Shown: positions 38,108-47,092 of the stretch, piece by piece | How positions within the stretch are numbered: the stretch's first letter is position 1 | Layout of the letters: each line of letters opens with the position of its first letter | NCBI RefSeq assembly: GCF_001429045.1 | Contig: NZ_LMHY01000025.1 | Location: 130,040-194,039 of the forward strand | Direction of reading: 5' to 3' | Origin: Pseudomonas sp. Root71 | GTDB lineage: Bacteria; Pseudomonadota; Gammaproteobacteria; Pseudomonadales; Pseudomonadaceae | DNA: 64,000 nt | Made by a program: the position numbers and the translations under genes | Notes under the pieces: generated by a model | Told to the model about the DNA's origin: nothing | The model's database searches: none | The model's input: the letters and a program-made list of their open reading frames with translations, nothing else

Positions 38108-40560
38108 ACATACTCCTCAAATTGTTCGGCTGGCAGTGGCGGGGAAAACAGGAAGCCCTGGTAGGTCTGGCAGCCATGCTTGACCAGAAAGGTGCGCTGA
38201 GCTTCTGTCTCCACACCTTCTGCAATCACCGAAAGCCCCAATATCTGGCTCAGGCTCACAATCGCGCAGGCGATGGCGGCGTCGTTGGGATCAACCAACA
38301 CATCTCTGATGAAGGACTGGTCGATCTTGAGTTGATCCAGCGGAAGGCTCTTCAGGTATGACAGTGACGAGTAGCCGGTTCCGAAATCATCCAGCGAAAG
38401 GCCTATGCCAATCTCTTTCAACTCGATCATTTTGGCGACAGTACCTTCCATATCCTCTATCAGCAGGCCTTCGGTCAGTTCCAGTTTCAATTTCTTCGGA
38501 TCGGCCCCCGTGTATCTCAGTACTTGCAGTACCTCCTCGACGAAGTCCGGATGGTGAAACTGGCGGGCGCTGACATTCACAGCCATACCCAGTCGGGCGG
38601 TTTCCGAATGCTTTGCCCAGGCAACCAGCTGAGTGCAGGCTGCCTGCAGCGCCCAACGGCCTAACGGCAGAATCAACCCCGTTTCCTCTGCCAATGGAAT
38701 GAACTCGCCTGGAAACACGACTCCTCGCTCAGGATTCTGCCATCTCATCAGTGCCTCTGCGCCTATGATACGGCCCTCACTATTCACCTGCGGCTGGTAA
38801 TAAAGAAGGAATTCGTTGTCCCGCAAGCCTTGGCGCAAGTCTACTTCCAGTCTGGCCCGTGCCGTGGCAACCGCCTGCATTTCCGGATCGAAGAAGCGCA
38901 TGGTATTGCGGCCCGCCGCCTTGGCGCGATACATCGCCAGGTCAGCGCGCTTCATAATATCGTCCACGGTGCTCAGCTGCCCCTGGAACAGCGCAATGCC
39001 GAGGCTGGGGGTGCTGTGGTGCTCATATCCATCCAACTGGTAGGAAATGTTCAGAGAGTTGAGAATCTTTTCGCCAATAGCCTTGGCCTGGATAGCTGCT
39101 TCTGGAGGACTCTCATTAAGGCCACCCAGCAGGACGACGAATTCGTCTCCGCCCAGGCGAGCCACGGTGTCGCTCTCGCGTATGCAGCCGCAAAGGCGCA
39201 GAGCAACTTGCTGCAGCAACATGTCGCCTCTGTCATGCCCCAGCGTGTCGTTCAGTGCCTTGAAGTTATCCAGGTCAATGAGAATTATCGCGCTCGTATA
39301 CAGGCTACGGGAGCTGCCCGCCAGCAGATGCTGTAACCGGTCCAACATGAGCCGCCTGTTGGCCAGCCCGGTCAACTGATCGTAGAAAGCCAAACGCTGG
39401 ACCTCTTGCTCAGCGGTCTTACGGTGGGTGATGTCAGTATTGATCGAGAGAACGGATTGCGGCTGGCCATCATCGTCTCGCACCAGGGTTCGATGACTTT
39501 CGAGCGTGATGGTGCAACCATCCCGGCGTCGAAGTGTAACTTCGTCCGCCCAGTCACCCGTATCTATCAGGTTGTTAGTGGCCGCATTGAAAGCGGCGCT
39601 ACCCTGGTAGATCAACTCCTGTGCCGATTTGCCGAGTGCCTCTTCCTTTGACAGACCGTAGAGACGCTCGGCACTTTTGTTCCAGTACAGGATGCGATTA
39701 TCCATCCCGTGAACGACAATGGCGTCCTGGGCCTTGTCCAGCAGCGATGCTTGCTGGCGGGCCTGCTTCTCGCTTTCGCGCAGCACTGCCAGATAACCTT
39801 CCCTTTCGGCTGCTTGCGACTCCATTTCGCGCCTGATCTTGCCCCCGTAGATAACGGCCGCACTGACCATCAGTAGCACGAACACCATGATCGCGTATTC
39901 GACCCGGCGCAGTTCTTCGACCGACTCAAGCTCCTCCTCCAGGAGCTTGCTTTGAATCAGGCCAACGCGATCCCGCACAGTACTGAGTGAGGCGAGCAAC
40001 AGGGCAAACTTCCTGTCCATCGTTGCCATGCGTTTGCCGGCATTATCCGACTGCCCCTCCCTGAAGTAGGAAAAGATCAGCAAGGCCTCGTTCACCATTT
40101 CGACCATCGCGGCATCAACTGCACCCACCTCATCCTTCAATGCAAGGGAAAAGGCTTGTATATCTGCACTGTGTTCAGCCTCATTGGCGATCCGTACTTC
40201 CAACTGTTTTTTGGCCACTGCCAAATGCTCGTTGAAGGCGCGCAAGGCTTCATTCATGTTCCGCGATTCGGCTTCAACATTATGTGTATCGAACACATTA
40301 TTGCCCGGCGCATTGACTGTGGAAGCCAGGCTGCCCAGCGTTGAATAGCTCGACAGCTGTTGGACCCACGACTGGTTTGCCTTGATGGAGCGGTGATAGG
40401 TATCGACGATCAGGTGATTCAATAGCACGCTCAGCACAACAACCAGCACGTCGAATCCAGCAAGAAAAAAGTACATGCGGTGCCATTTGGTCGAGCGTGG
40501 CTTATTCGAACTGGTGGGTATGGCTTGCTTTGCGGCGCTTTTATTCCTGAAAAAATCCAT
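38050..40560 (-). CDS. Membrane PAS-GGDEF-EAL c-di-GMP enzyme
   Basis: An 836-residue protein. TM1 lies at about 30-50, a periplasmic helical domain at 50-200, TM2 (YAIMVFVLLMVSAAVIYGG) at about 205-225, PAS to about 385, GGDEF with RLGGDEFVVLL and an upstream RESD I-site, then EAL with GAEALMRW, NVSARQF, LELTEG, LDDFGTGYSSL, LKIDQSF, AEGVET and YQGFLFS. Both catalytic centres and the inhibitory site look intact. Start ATG 40560 has GGAG 8 nt upstream. It is cargo of the insertion; the last residues (DFSRTTTKSP) run into the isochorismatase remnant. Confidence 0.93.
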   Translation of the reverse strand: MDFFRNKSAAKQAIPTSSNKPRSTKWHRMYFFLAGFDVLVVVLSVLLNHLIVDTYHRSIKANQSWVQQLSSYSTLGSLASTVNAPGNNVFDTHNVEAESRNMNEALRAFNEHLAVAKKQLEVRIANEAEHSADIQAFSLALKDEVGAVDAAMVEMVNEALLIFSYFREGQSDNAGKRMATMDRKFALLLASLSTVRDRVGLIQSKLLEEELESVEELRRVEYAIMVFVLLMVSAAVIYGGKIRREMESQAAEREGYLAVLRESEKQARQQASLLDKAQDAIVVHGMDNRILYWNKSAERLYGLSKEEALGKSAQELIYQGSAAFNAATNNLIDTGDWADEVTLRRRDGCTITLESHRTLVRDDDGQPQSVLSINTDITHRKTAEQEVQRLAFYDQLTGLANRRLMLDRLQHLLAGSSRSLYTSAIILIDLDNFKALNDTLGHDRGDMLLQQVALRLCGCIRESDTVARLGGDEFVVLLGGLNESPPEAAIQAKAIGEKILNSLNISYQLDGYEHHSTPSLGIALFQGQLSTVDDIMKRADLAMYRAKAAGRNTMRFFDPEMQAVATARARLEVDLRQGLRDNEFLLYYQPQVNSEGRIIGAEALMRWQNPERGVVFPGEFIPLAEETGLILPLGRWALQAACTQLVAWAKHSETARLGMAVNVSARQFHHPDFVEEVLQVLRYTGADPKKLKLELTEGLLIEDMEGTVAKMIELKEIGIGLSLDDFGTGYSSLSYLKSLPLDQLKIDQSFIRDVLVDPNDAAIACAIVSLSQILGLSVIAEGVETEAQRTFLVKHGCQTYQGFLFSPPLPAEQFEEYVHDRSMASTDFSRTTTKSP

Positions 40561-40934
40561 TTCACAATCTCCAAACATAATCCTTCTAAATTGACCAATA
40601 GAAGCGGTATTCGGAAACCAATTAACCTTTTGTGCCGACACCTGAACCTGAGAACACACCGCACGTAGCATTAGCCAAATTTTTTTCTGTTCTGGATTCA
40701 CGCTGGTTTTCGTGAGCGAAGCTCCCGAGACAAGCAATAGCTACCGAAGCTATACGTCTTGAGTGTCATGCCAACCAGCTATTCGACACTAAGCAATGCA
40801 TTTGGCGATGCTAATTTCATGGTGAGATTTTTTACTCTCGGAAGCAGTCTCTTAACATTTCGGCGAGAAAACGAAATCAGCTTCATTTGTTGTGTTTGAC
40901 ATCATCGTTTCAGGTAACGATTCTCCTCGCTCTC

Positions 40935-41115
40935 TATTGTAGAACTGAACGTCGGCAATCACTTTTGCCAGATGTTCTGTTCCTTTCAATTTCCTCAGCC
41001 TCGTTCTGCGCCTCTGGCGAGCGTGCAGACCAAGGCCTGCATGTCTGGGGTGAGCATATCCCCATTTTCGCAGTGCCCAGCCGCACCGTAGCGAAAGTCG
41101 ATTCGATCCTGAGTG
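40935..41115 (-). pseudogene. Decayed IS256-type transposase C-terminus
   Basis: On the minus strand one frame gives LRIESTFATVRLGT (near 41070-41112) and another gives LRKLKGTEHLAKVIADVQF (near 40945-41000). In IS256/Mutator-family transposases these two motifs lie in one frame in the same order, about 35 residues apart. Here a frameshift and stops separate them. No N-terminal DDE part was recognised. Borders approximate. Confidence 0.55.
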
Positions 41116-41384
41116 ATCCCGACAGATCTAGTCCAAACCCTGCGCCTGCAGGTGTAGGGTTTGCTCCATGTCTTCCCGAGTGTAGTTGCGGATTTGCGCC
41201 CCTGAACTGGATGCTTCACGCAGAATAGTCGGGTGACATAGGGCACGTTGCGGGTCATTTCCGCGCAGCCTGCCGGACTGCCTGATCAGTTTCGACAGCA
41301 GACCAAGCATAGCCACTAATTTGCCATTACTCTGTTCGCCGACTGCTCCAGGTCGGTAGCAGCCCTTGATGGTCGGCAGCTTTC

Positions 41385-41550
41385 GGCCCAGGCTGTGTAA
41401 AAACGCAGACACTGTTTTGAAGTCTGCGTCGCTACGTAAATCTGCCAATGATTGGTGTATCAGCGGACCTGGAATTTGCGTAGAAACGCTATTTTCGTTC
41501 TGGTTCTGACTTTCAAACCTGCTCTAAACCGTTTTTACACAACCTCGGCC
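41385..41550. repeat. 166-bp element with 21-bp imperfect terminal inverted repeats
   Basis: Termini 41385-41405 and 41530-41550 match in inverted orientation at 19 of 21 positions, sharing the core TGTGTAAAAACG preceded by GGCC..AGG. Such ends are seen on IS5/IS1182-type elements. The 124-bp interior has no ORF, so this may be a MITE or two facing IS ends. No clear target-site duplication was found. Confidence 0.6.
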
Positions 41551-41918
41551 GATTCTTGCCTGTCACGAGGGGCAGAAAACGAACGTTATCTGCTGATCAT
41601 GGCGACAAAACACCCTTATCAAATCCCCTGCAAACAGGTGGTCAAATCAGCGCAATTACACAACGAAAGCTTGACCAGAAACTGGATTTTCTTCGGTTAC
41701 ATAATCGACTCTGAAATCGCGTGGCCTCAGACCGTCATAGACTAACCTCCAACTCTGACGAACGCTCAAATGAGGGAGTTGCCATAGGATTGCAACGAGG
41801 CAGATTGGCAGTCACTCACTCATTCCACGCAAAAAAACCGTGAAAAAAGTTAAATTAGGTAAGTGACTGATTTATGGAAGATAAAACGCATATAACTGTT
41901 AACAAGGCTCCGGAAGTA

Positions 41919-42920
41919 ATGAGCCAATCGATCGAGCCCGACGCACCGAGCCATGCCGCTCAACAGCGCCAGCGTGCCGGCCATCTGGCCCAGGCCGTAC
42001 GCAAAGAATTGCAAAAAGCAGTGATTGGCCAGGACTGCGTGATCGACGACGTCCTGACCGCGCTGATCGCCGGTGGCCACGTGCTACTCGAAGGCGTACC
42101 GGGCTTGGGCAAGACCCTGTTGGTGCGCGCCCTCGCCCGCTGCTTCGGCGGTGAGTTCGCGCGAATCCAGTTCACCCCGGACCTGATGCCCAGCGACGTC
42201 ACCGGGCATGCCGTGTATGACCTGCAGACCGAGCAATTCAAACTGCGCAAGGGGCCATTGTTCACCAACCTGCTACTGGCGGACGAGATCAACCGTGCCC
42301 CGGCGAAAACCCAGGCCGCGCTGCTCGAAGCCATGCAGGAGCGGCAAGTCACCCTCGAAGGCCAGCCATTGCCGATTGCGCAACCGTTCATGGTGCTCGC
42401 CACGCAAAACCCGATCGAACAGGAAGGCACTTACCCCTTGCCGGAAGCTGAACTGGACCGCTTCATGCTCAAAGTGCGCATGGACTACCCAGATGCCGGG
42501 CAAGAGCTGGACATGGTGCGTCAGGTCTGCCGCTCGACCCGGGCCGATATGCTTGATGTCCAGCCGATGCGCACGTTGCTCCAGGCCAGGGATGTACTGG
42601 CCCTGCAACGCATCGCCAGCGATCTGGCCCTGGATGACCAGGTGCTCGATTACGCCGTGCGCCTGGCCCGCTCCACCCGCAATTGGCCCGGCTTGACCCT
42701 CGGCGCCGGCCCACGCGCATCCATCGCGCTGGTGCGATGTGCCCGGGCCCGAGCGCTGTTGCGCGGCGGTGAGTTCGTGATTCCGGATGACATCAAGGGC
42801 TGTGCCCTGGCCGTGCTGCGCCATCGGGTGCGCATCGCGCCGGAGCTGGACATCGAGGGCCTGGATGTCGATCAGGTGCTCCAGCAGATGCTCGACCAAG
42901 TGCCGGCGCCGCGCCTGTGA
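41919..42920 (+). CDS. MoxR-family AAA+ ATPase
   Basis: A 333-residue AAA_3 ATPase. Walker A EGVPGLGKTLLVRAL, Walker B LLADEINRAPAKTQAALLEAMQE, sensor 1 ATQNPIEQEGTYPLPEAELDRF. MoxR proteins act as chaperone-like partners of VWA/DUF58 proteins. The start MSQSIEPDAPSHAAQQRQ at 41919 is favoured, because the ATGA there would restore the overlap lost by the insertion. The frame is also open from 41874 (MEDKTHITVNK), a sequence that belongs to the inserted DNA. The ribosome site is now weak. GTGA overlap with DUF58. Confidence 0.93.
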   Translation: MSQSIEPDAPSHAAQQRQRAGHLAQAVRKELQKAVIGQDCVIDDVLTALIAGGHVLLEGVPGLGKTLLVRALARCFGGEFARIQFTPDLMPSDVTGHAVYDLQTEQFKLRKGPLFTNLLLADEINRAPAKTQAALLEAMQERQVTLEGQPLPIAQPFMVLATQNPIEQEGTYPLPEAELDRFMLKVRMDYPDAGQELDMVRQVCRSTRADMLDVQPMRTLLQARDVLALQRIASDLALDDQVLDYAVRLARSTRNWPGLTLGAGPRASIALVRCARARALLRGGEFVIPDDIKGCALAVLRHRVRIAPELDIEGLDVDQVLQQMLDQVPAPRL

Positions 42921-44245
42921 AACCCTCGCGCCTGATGCTCGCCTGGCTATTGATCCTGCTGGCTTGCACCATTGTGTCGGGCGCTTTGCGGGCATTGCAG
43001 TTCGCGGTTCCGGCGAATCTCATGGCGATCAACTGGGGGTTGCTCCTGGCGCTGCTGGCCCTGGCCATCCTCGATGCCATTCGCCTCAAGCGCTTGCCTT
43101 CGCCCCGGCTGAAACGCCAGATACCCGGCAGCCTGGCCCTGGGTCGATGGGGCGAGGTGCAACTGACGGTCGAACACGACTTTACGCAACCGCTGAAGGT
43201 ACAAGTCTTCGATCATGTGCCACCTGGCCTGAGCTTCGAACACCTGCCGCTGACGGTCGAGCTGCAACCCGGCCAGCACAGCCTGGCCGGTTATCGCCTG
43301 CGCCCGCTCAAGCGCGGTCACTTCAGCTTCGAACGCTGCGAAGTCGGCCTGCCAAGTCCCTTGGGGCTCTGGTCGGACAGACGCTTGCTCGAACTGCCCG
43401 ACGCCACCCGCGTCTATCCCGATTTCGCCCGCTTGTATGGGGGGCAATTGCTGGCGGTGGACAACTGGCTCAGCCAGCTTGGCGTCCGCCAGAAACAACG
43501 GCGGGGCCTGGGCCTGGAATTCCATCAATTGCGCGAGTTTCGCGAGGGTGACAGCCTGCGCCAGATCGACTGGAAAGCCACCGCCCGCCAGCGCACGCCG
43601 ATTGCCCGGGAGTATCAGGACGAACGCGATCAGCAGATCATTTTCATGCTCGACTGCGGCCGGCACATGCGCAGCCAGGATGATGAGCTGTCGCACTTCG
43701 ATCACGCCCTCAACGCCTGTCTGTTGCTTAGCTACGTGGCGCTACGTCAGGGCGACGCGGTGGGCCTGAGTACCTTTGCCAGCGAACAGCCGCGCTACCT
43801 CGCGCCGGTAAAAGGCACCAGTCATCTCAACACCCTGCTCAACACCGTCTATGACTTGAGCAGCAGCCAACGCAGCGCCGACTATCAAGCCGCGGCCACG
43901 CAACTGCTGGCACGGCAAAAACGCCGGGCACTGGTGGTGCTGGTGACCAATCTGCGCGAAGAGGACGACGATGAACTGCTTCCGGCCGTCCACCGCCTGA
44001 GCCGGCAGCATCAGGTGCTGGTCGCGAGCCTGCGCGAAGACGTGCTCGATACCCTGCGTCAGTCATCGGTGCAGACCTTGTCCGAAGCGCTGGCCTATTG
44101 CGGGACCGTGGACTACCTCAATGCACGCGCCGAACTCCATGAGCGCTTGAACGCTCATGGAGTGTTGGTGATGGATGCGCGGCCCGGTGAGTTGGGGGCA
44201 GAGCTGGTGACTCGGTACCTGGGCTGGAAAAGAACCGGACTCTGA
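42917..44245 (+). CDS. DUF58 (VWA-like) protein
   Basis: A 442-residue protein with two N-terminal membrane segments (LMLAWLLILLACTIVSGAL; LMAINWGLLLALLALAILDAI), a beta-rich segment and the DUF58 domain: REFREGDSLRQIDWKATARQ, then the VWA-like IIFMLDCGRHMRSQDDELS and LVVLVTNLREEDDDELL. The MIDAS-like Asp is in DCGRHM. It is the usual partner of MoxR; the pair probably acts on envelope or surface proteins, but the specific role is unknown. Confidence 0.92.
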   Translation: MKPSRLMLAWLLILLACTIVSGALRALQFAVPANLMAINWGLLLALLALAILDAIRLKRLPSPRLKRQIPGSLALGRWGEVQLTVEHDFTQPLKVQVFDHVPPGLSFEHLPLTVELQPGQHSLAGYRLRPLKRGHFSFERCEVGLPSPLGLWSDRRLLELPDATRVYPDFARLYGGQLLAVDNWLSQLGVRQKQRRGLGLEFHQLREFREGDSLRQIDWKATARQRTPIAREYQDERDQQIIFMLDCGRHMRSQDDELSHFDHALNACLLLSYVALRQGDAVGLSTFASEQPRYLAPVKGTSHLNTLLNTVYDLSSSQRSADYQAAATQLLARQKRRALVVLVTNLREEDDDELLPAVHRLSRQHQVLVASLREDVLDTLRQSSVQTLSEALAYCGTVDYLNARAELHERLNAHGVLVMDARPGELGAELVTRYLGWKRTGL

Positions 44246-44282
44246 GCCTGAGCAATCACTCACAGCCGAGTTCCCATTGATC

Positions 44283-44642
44283 TCAGGCCGAAGCCGGCAA
44301 CGGCAGAAAACTGAAGTACTGCTTCAACGCCTCCACCAATTGCCCATATTCCGGTGGCGCCCGTTGCAGGCTGAACCCGGCGTCGTAATGTTGGGGGGTC
44401 GCGTCTTCGTGGCACCACAGGCAACAGGCCTGCAGGTCGATGATTCGCTGGCCACCTTCGCTGGCGGGAATTTTCAGGCGCAGGTTGAAGTCCGCGCCGA
44501 TCATCATCGGCAACTGGCTGATCAGCATCAGCCCGTCTTCGGAGACATTGCCCAGGTAGCCGATGGGTTTGCCGGTGATGCCGTTGAACACTTTGAGGAA
44601 GTACGGCAGTTGATGCCGCTCGATTCGGCGGTCAGTGAACAT
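44283..44642 (-). CDS. PilZ domain protein
   Basis: A 119-residue single-domain PilZ protein. The RRIERHQ segment near the N-terminus provides the RxxxR c-di-GMP-binding arm, and NVSEDGLML the (D/N)xSxxG motif; both look intact. ATG 44642 is preferred over a TTG at 44648. It converges with DUF58. A predicted c-di-GMP receptor; partner unknown. Confidence 0.88.
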   Translation of the reverse strand: MFTDRRIERHQLPYFLKVFNGITGKPIGYLGNVSEDGLMLISQLPMMIGADFNLRLKIPASEGGQRIIDLQACCLWCHEDATPQHYDAGFSLQRAPPEYGQLVEALKQYFSFLPLPASA

Positions 44643-44875
44643 GTGCAATTTCGCTATGCAAGGCTCTTAAGCAGAGCCGCACTACTGCTTCGGAACGGGT
44701 ATGCATGAGTCTTTGCCCGCTCTCCCCGCTTCCGGTGCGCCAGTCCTTGTAGCGCAGAGTCCTGCTTGTGCCGGTCACAGGTGTTGCCCCGGTTCAGAGG
44801 ACAAGGCTCTAAAACCGGTTCATTGGACTATAGCTCAGCACCGCCGGTGAGCCAGCGACTGGAGGGTTATCGCCA

Positions 44876-45259
44876 TCAGAACTGCGTAGGTTTAACAGCC
44901 GCTGCACTGCGCATCGGGTAGTGACCCAGGCTCTGCAGGGTTTCGATGCGGGCACGGGCGCGGTAGGCATATTCGCTCTGAGGATAGGACGCCATGATGA
45001 ACTGATAGGTTTGAACCGCATCGATGTACATCTTCTGCCGCTCCAGGCACAGGCCGCGCATCAACGATACTTCCGGCCACACATAAGGCCGCGCGCGGCT
45101 GTCGCGTTCGACCTTGGACAACTCGAGCATCACTTGCTCGCAATTGCCCCGGTCGTAGGCGCTGTAGGCATTGTTCAAATGATGGTTCATCGACCAACGG
45201 GTGCATCCCGTGACGCTGAGGGCGCTGATGGCAAGGGCGGCAATGAGAACGAAACGCAT
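44876..45259 (-). CDS. Small TPR-like lipoprotein
   Basis: A 127-residue protein with signal peptide MRFVLIAALAISALSVTGC, a lipobox ending in Cys19. The mature part is helical: SMNHHLNNAYSAYDRGNCEQVMLELSKVERD and YIDAVQTYQFIMASYPQSEYAYRARARIETL resemble tetratricopeptide repeats. The start is 45259; the frame extends further up without family support. Divergent from pykA. Function unknown, probably envelope-associated. Confidence 0.82.
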   Translation of the reverse strand: MRFVLIAALAISALSVTGCTRWSMNHHLNNAYSAYDRGNCEQVMLELSKVERDSRARPYVWPEVSLMRGLCLERQKMYIDAVQTYQFIMASYPQSEYAYRARARIETLQSLGHYPMRSAAAVKPTQF

Positions 45260-45432
45260 GGGGAAATCTCCTGTCTTGAACGCTGTATCGACCCATGGCC
45301 GGAAATCTTCAGGCTGCCGGGACGCAAAGTTGCAGGGTTCAATAAAGAAAGAAATAAGTAGTGCAAACGAACAATGACTACAACTTCGGAGCATAGTAGC
45401 CTCACTCAGCGCTTGAACTCAGGAGTCTTTGC

Positions 45433-46884
45433 ATGTCCGTCCGTCGTACCAAAATCGTCGCCACCCTAGGCCCGGCCAGTAACTCGCCGGAAGTTCTCGA
45501 ACAGCTGATTCTGGCTGGCCTGGACGTCGCCCGCCTGAACTTCTCCCACGGCACTCCCGACGAGCACAAGGCTCGCGCGAAGCTGGTGCGTGACCTCGCT
45601 GCCAAGCACGGCCGCTTCGTCGCCCTGCTGGGTGACCTGCAAGGCCCGAAAATCCGTATCGCCAAATTCGCCAACAAGAAGATCGAGCTGAAGATCGGTG
45701 ATCAATTCACCTTCTCCACCAGCCATCCTCTGACCGAAGGCAACCAGCAAGTGGTCGGCATCGACTACCCGGACCTGGTCAAGGACTGCGGCGTGGGCGA
45801 TGAGCTGCTGCTCGACGACGGTCGCGTGGTAATGCGCGTCGATACCGCCACGGCCACCGAACTGCACTGCACCGTGACCATCGGCGGCCCGCTGTCCGAT
45901 CACAAAGGCATCAACCGTCGCGGTGGCGGCCTGACCGCTCCGGCCCTGACCGAAAAAGACAAGGCCGACATCAAGCTCGCCGCGGAAATGGAAGTCGACT
46001 ACCTCGCGGTCTCCTTCCCCCGTGACGCCGCCGATATGGAATACGCCCGTCAACTGCGCGACGAAGCCGGCGGCACTGCCTGGCTGGTGGCGAAGATCGA
46101 ACGCGCCGAAGCCGTGGCCGACGACGAAACCCTCGACGGCCTGATCAAGGCCTCCGACGCGGTGATGGTTGCCCGTGGTGACCTGGGCGTGGAAATCGGC
46201 GACGCCGAGCTGGTGGGCATCCAGAAGAAGATCATTCTGCACGCACGCCGCCACAACAAGGCAGTGATCGTCGCGACCCAGATGATGGAGTCGATGATCC
46301 AGAACCCGATGCCGACCCGCGCCGAAGTGTCCGACGTAGCCAACGCCGTGCTCGACTACACCGACGCCGTGATGCTCTCGGCTGAAAGTGCTGCTGGCCT
46401 GTACCCGCTGGAAGCCGTTCAGGCCATGGCGCGTATCTGCGTCGGCGCCGAAAAGCACCCGACCAGCAAGACCTCCAGCCACCGCATCGGCAAAGAGTTC
46501 GAGCGCTGCGACGAGAGCATTGCCCTGGCGACCATGTACACCGCCAACCACTTCCCGGGCGTGAAGGCTATCATCGCCCTGACCGAAAGTGGCTACACCC
46601 CGCTGATCATGTCGCGCATCCGCTCCTCGGTGCCGATCTACGCGTTCACCCCACACCGCGAAGCCCAGGCTCGCGCGGCAATGTTCCGTGGCGTGTACAC
46701 CATCCCGTTCGACCCGGCTTCGCTGGCGCCGAACGAAGTCAGCCAGAAGGCTATCGACGAGCTGGTCAAGCGCGGCGTAGTACAGAAAGGCGACTGGGTC
46801 ATCCTGACCAAAGGCGACAGCTACCACACCACCGGCGGCACCAACGGCATGAAGATCCTGCACGTTGGCGACCCGATGGTCTGA
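45433..46884 (+). CDS. pykA: PykA, pyruvate kinase II
   Basis: A 483-residue pyruvate kinase. VRRTKIVATLGPASNSPEVLEQLI at the N-terminus, LNFSHGTPDEHKARA, the lid domain (about 70-170), the catalytic IERAEAV (Lys-Glu metal site MVARGDLGVEIG), MMESMIQNPMPTRAEVSDVANAV and the C-terminal allosteric domain. It catalyses the last glycolytic step, PEP to pyruvate. Followed by a strong terminator. Confidence 0.97.
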   Translation: MSVRRTKIVATLGPASNSPEVLEQLILAGLDVARLNFSHGTPDEHKARAKLVRDLAAKHGRFVALLGDLQGPKIRIAKFANKKIELKIGDQFTFSTSHPLTEGNQQVVGIDYPDLVKDCGVGDELLLDDGRVVMRVDTATATELHCTVTIGGPLSDHKGINRRGGGLTAPALTEKDKADIKLAAEMEVDYLAVSFPRDAADMEYARQLRDEAGGTAWLVAKIERAEAVADDETLDGLIKASDAVMVARGDLGVEIGDAELVGIQKKIILHARRHNKAVIVATQMMESMIQNPMPTRAEVSDVANAVLDYTDAVMLSAESAAGLYPLEAVQAMARICVGAEKHPTSKTSSHRIGKEFERCDESIALATMYTANHFPGVKAIIALTESGYTPLIMSRIRSSVPIYAFTPHREAQARAAMFRGVYTIPFDPASLAPNEVSQKAIDELVKRGVVQKGDWVILTKGDSYHTTGGTNGMKILHVGDPMV

Positions 46885-46906
46885 GTGACCGGTTGCTCGA
46901 AAAACA

Positions 46907-46938
46907 AAAGCCCCGCCATGTGAATGGCGGGGCTTTTT
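46907..46938 (+). terminator. Terminator after pykA
   Basis: AAAGCCCCGCCAT and ATGGCGGGGC around a short loop, followed by TTTTT. Confidence 0.92.
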
Positions 46939-46971
46939 GCTTTCTGATCCGATCGTTGTGTTGTCCAGGCC

Positions 46972-47074
46972 GGCCTCATCGCGAGCAAGCTCGCTCCCAC
47001 AGGGTTTTGTGTTGGTCACATGATTTGTGAACAACCCCGGTCAATGTGGGAGCGGGCTTGCCCGCGAAGAGGCC
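46972..47074. repeat. Family B paired palindrome
   Basis: GGCCTCATCGCGAGCAAGCT and an inverted mate ending CCCGCGAAGAGGCC around a roughly 50-nt spacer, between the convergent pykA and enoyl-CoA hydratase genes. Confidence 0.9.
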
Positions 47075-47092
47075 GGTACAGTCAGCGAAAAA

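Larger units (their letters stand above)
37769..41918. mobile_element. Acquired insertion splitting the MoxR operon
   Basis: About 4.15 kb between the DUF4350 stop and the native-looking MoxR start, with ATGA at both borders (37765-37768 and 41919-41922). It contains a truncated isochorismatase, an intact GGDEF-EAL gene on the opposite strand, IS256-type transposase debris and a short element with 21-bp inverted ends. G+C is visibly lower than in the flanks, especially at 40561-41918. No integrase, no intact transposase and no flanking att repeats were found. Exact borders are inferred from operon architecture. Confidence 0.75.
40561..41918. other. Low-G+C gene-poor end of the insertion
   Basis: About 1.36 kb between the GGDEF-EAL start and the MoxR start, with only remnants. 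Apart from the transposase debris and the inverted-terminus element, a frame at 41128-41448 (minus) reads through an IS-like terminus (FLHSLGRKLP) and is not recognisable as a family. A frame at 41452-41745 (plus) is likewise unrecognised; neither is called. It should hold the promoter of the GGDEF-EAL gene and whatever now transcribes MoxR. Confidence 0.5.

Noticed and set aside
41128..41448. Minus-strand 106-codon frame as a real gene in the insertion
   Set aside because: It begins inside the inverted-terminus element (FLHSLG is the translated IS end) and ends at a stop next to transposase debris; likely a chance or decayed frame.
37765..41922. ATGA at both insertion borders as a target-site duplication
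   Set aside because: The left ATGA is explained by the native operon overlap and the right by the native MoxR start. Four bases are too few to separate duplication from simple splitting.
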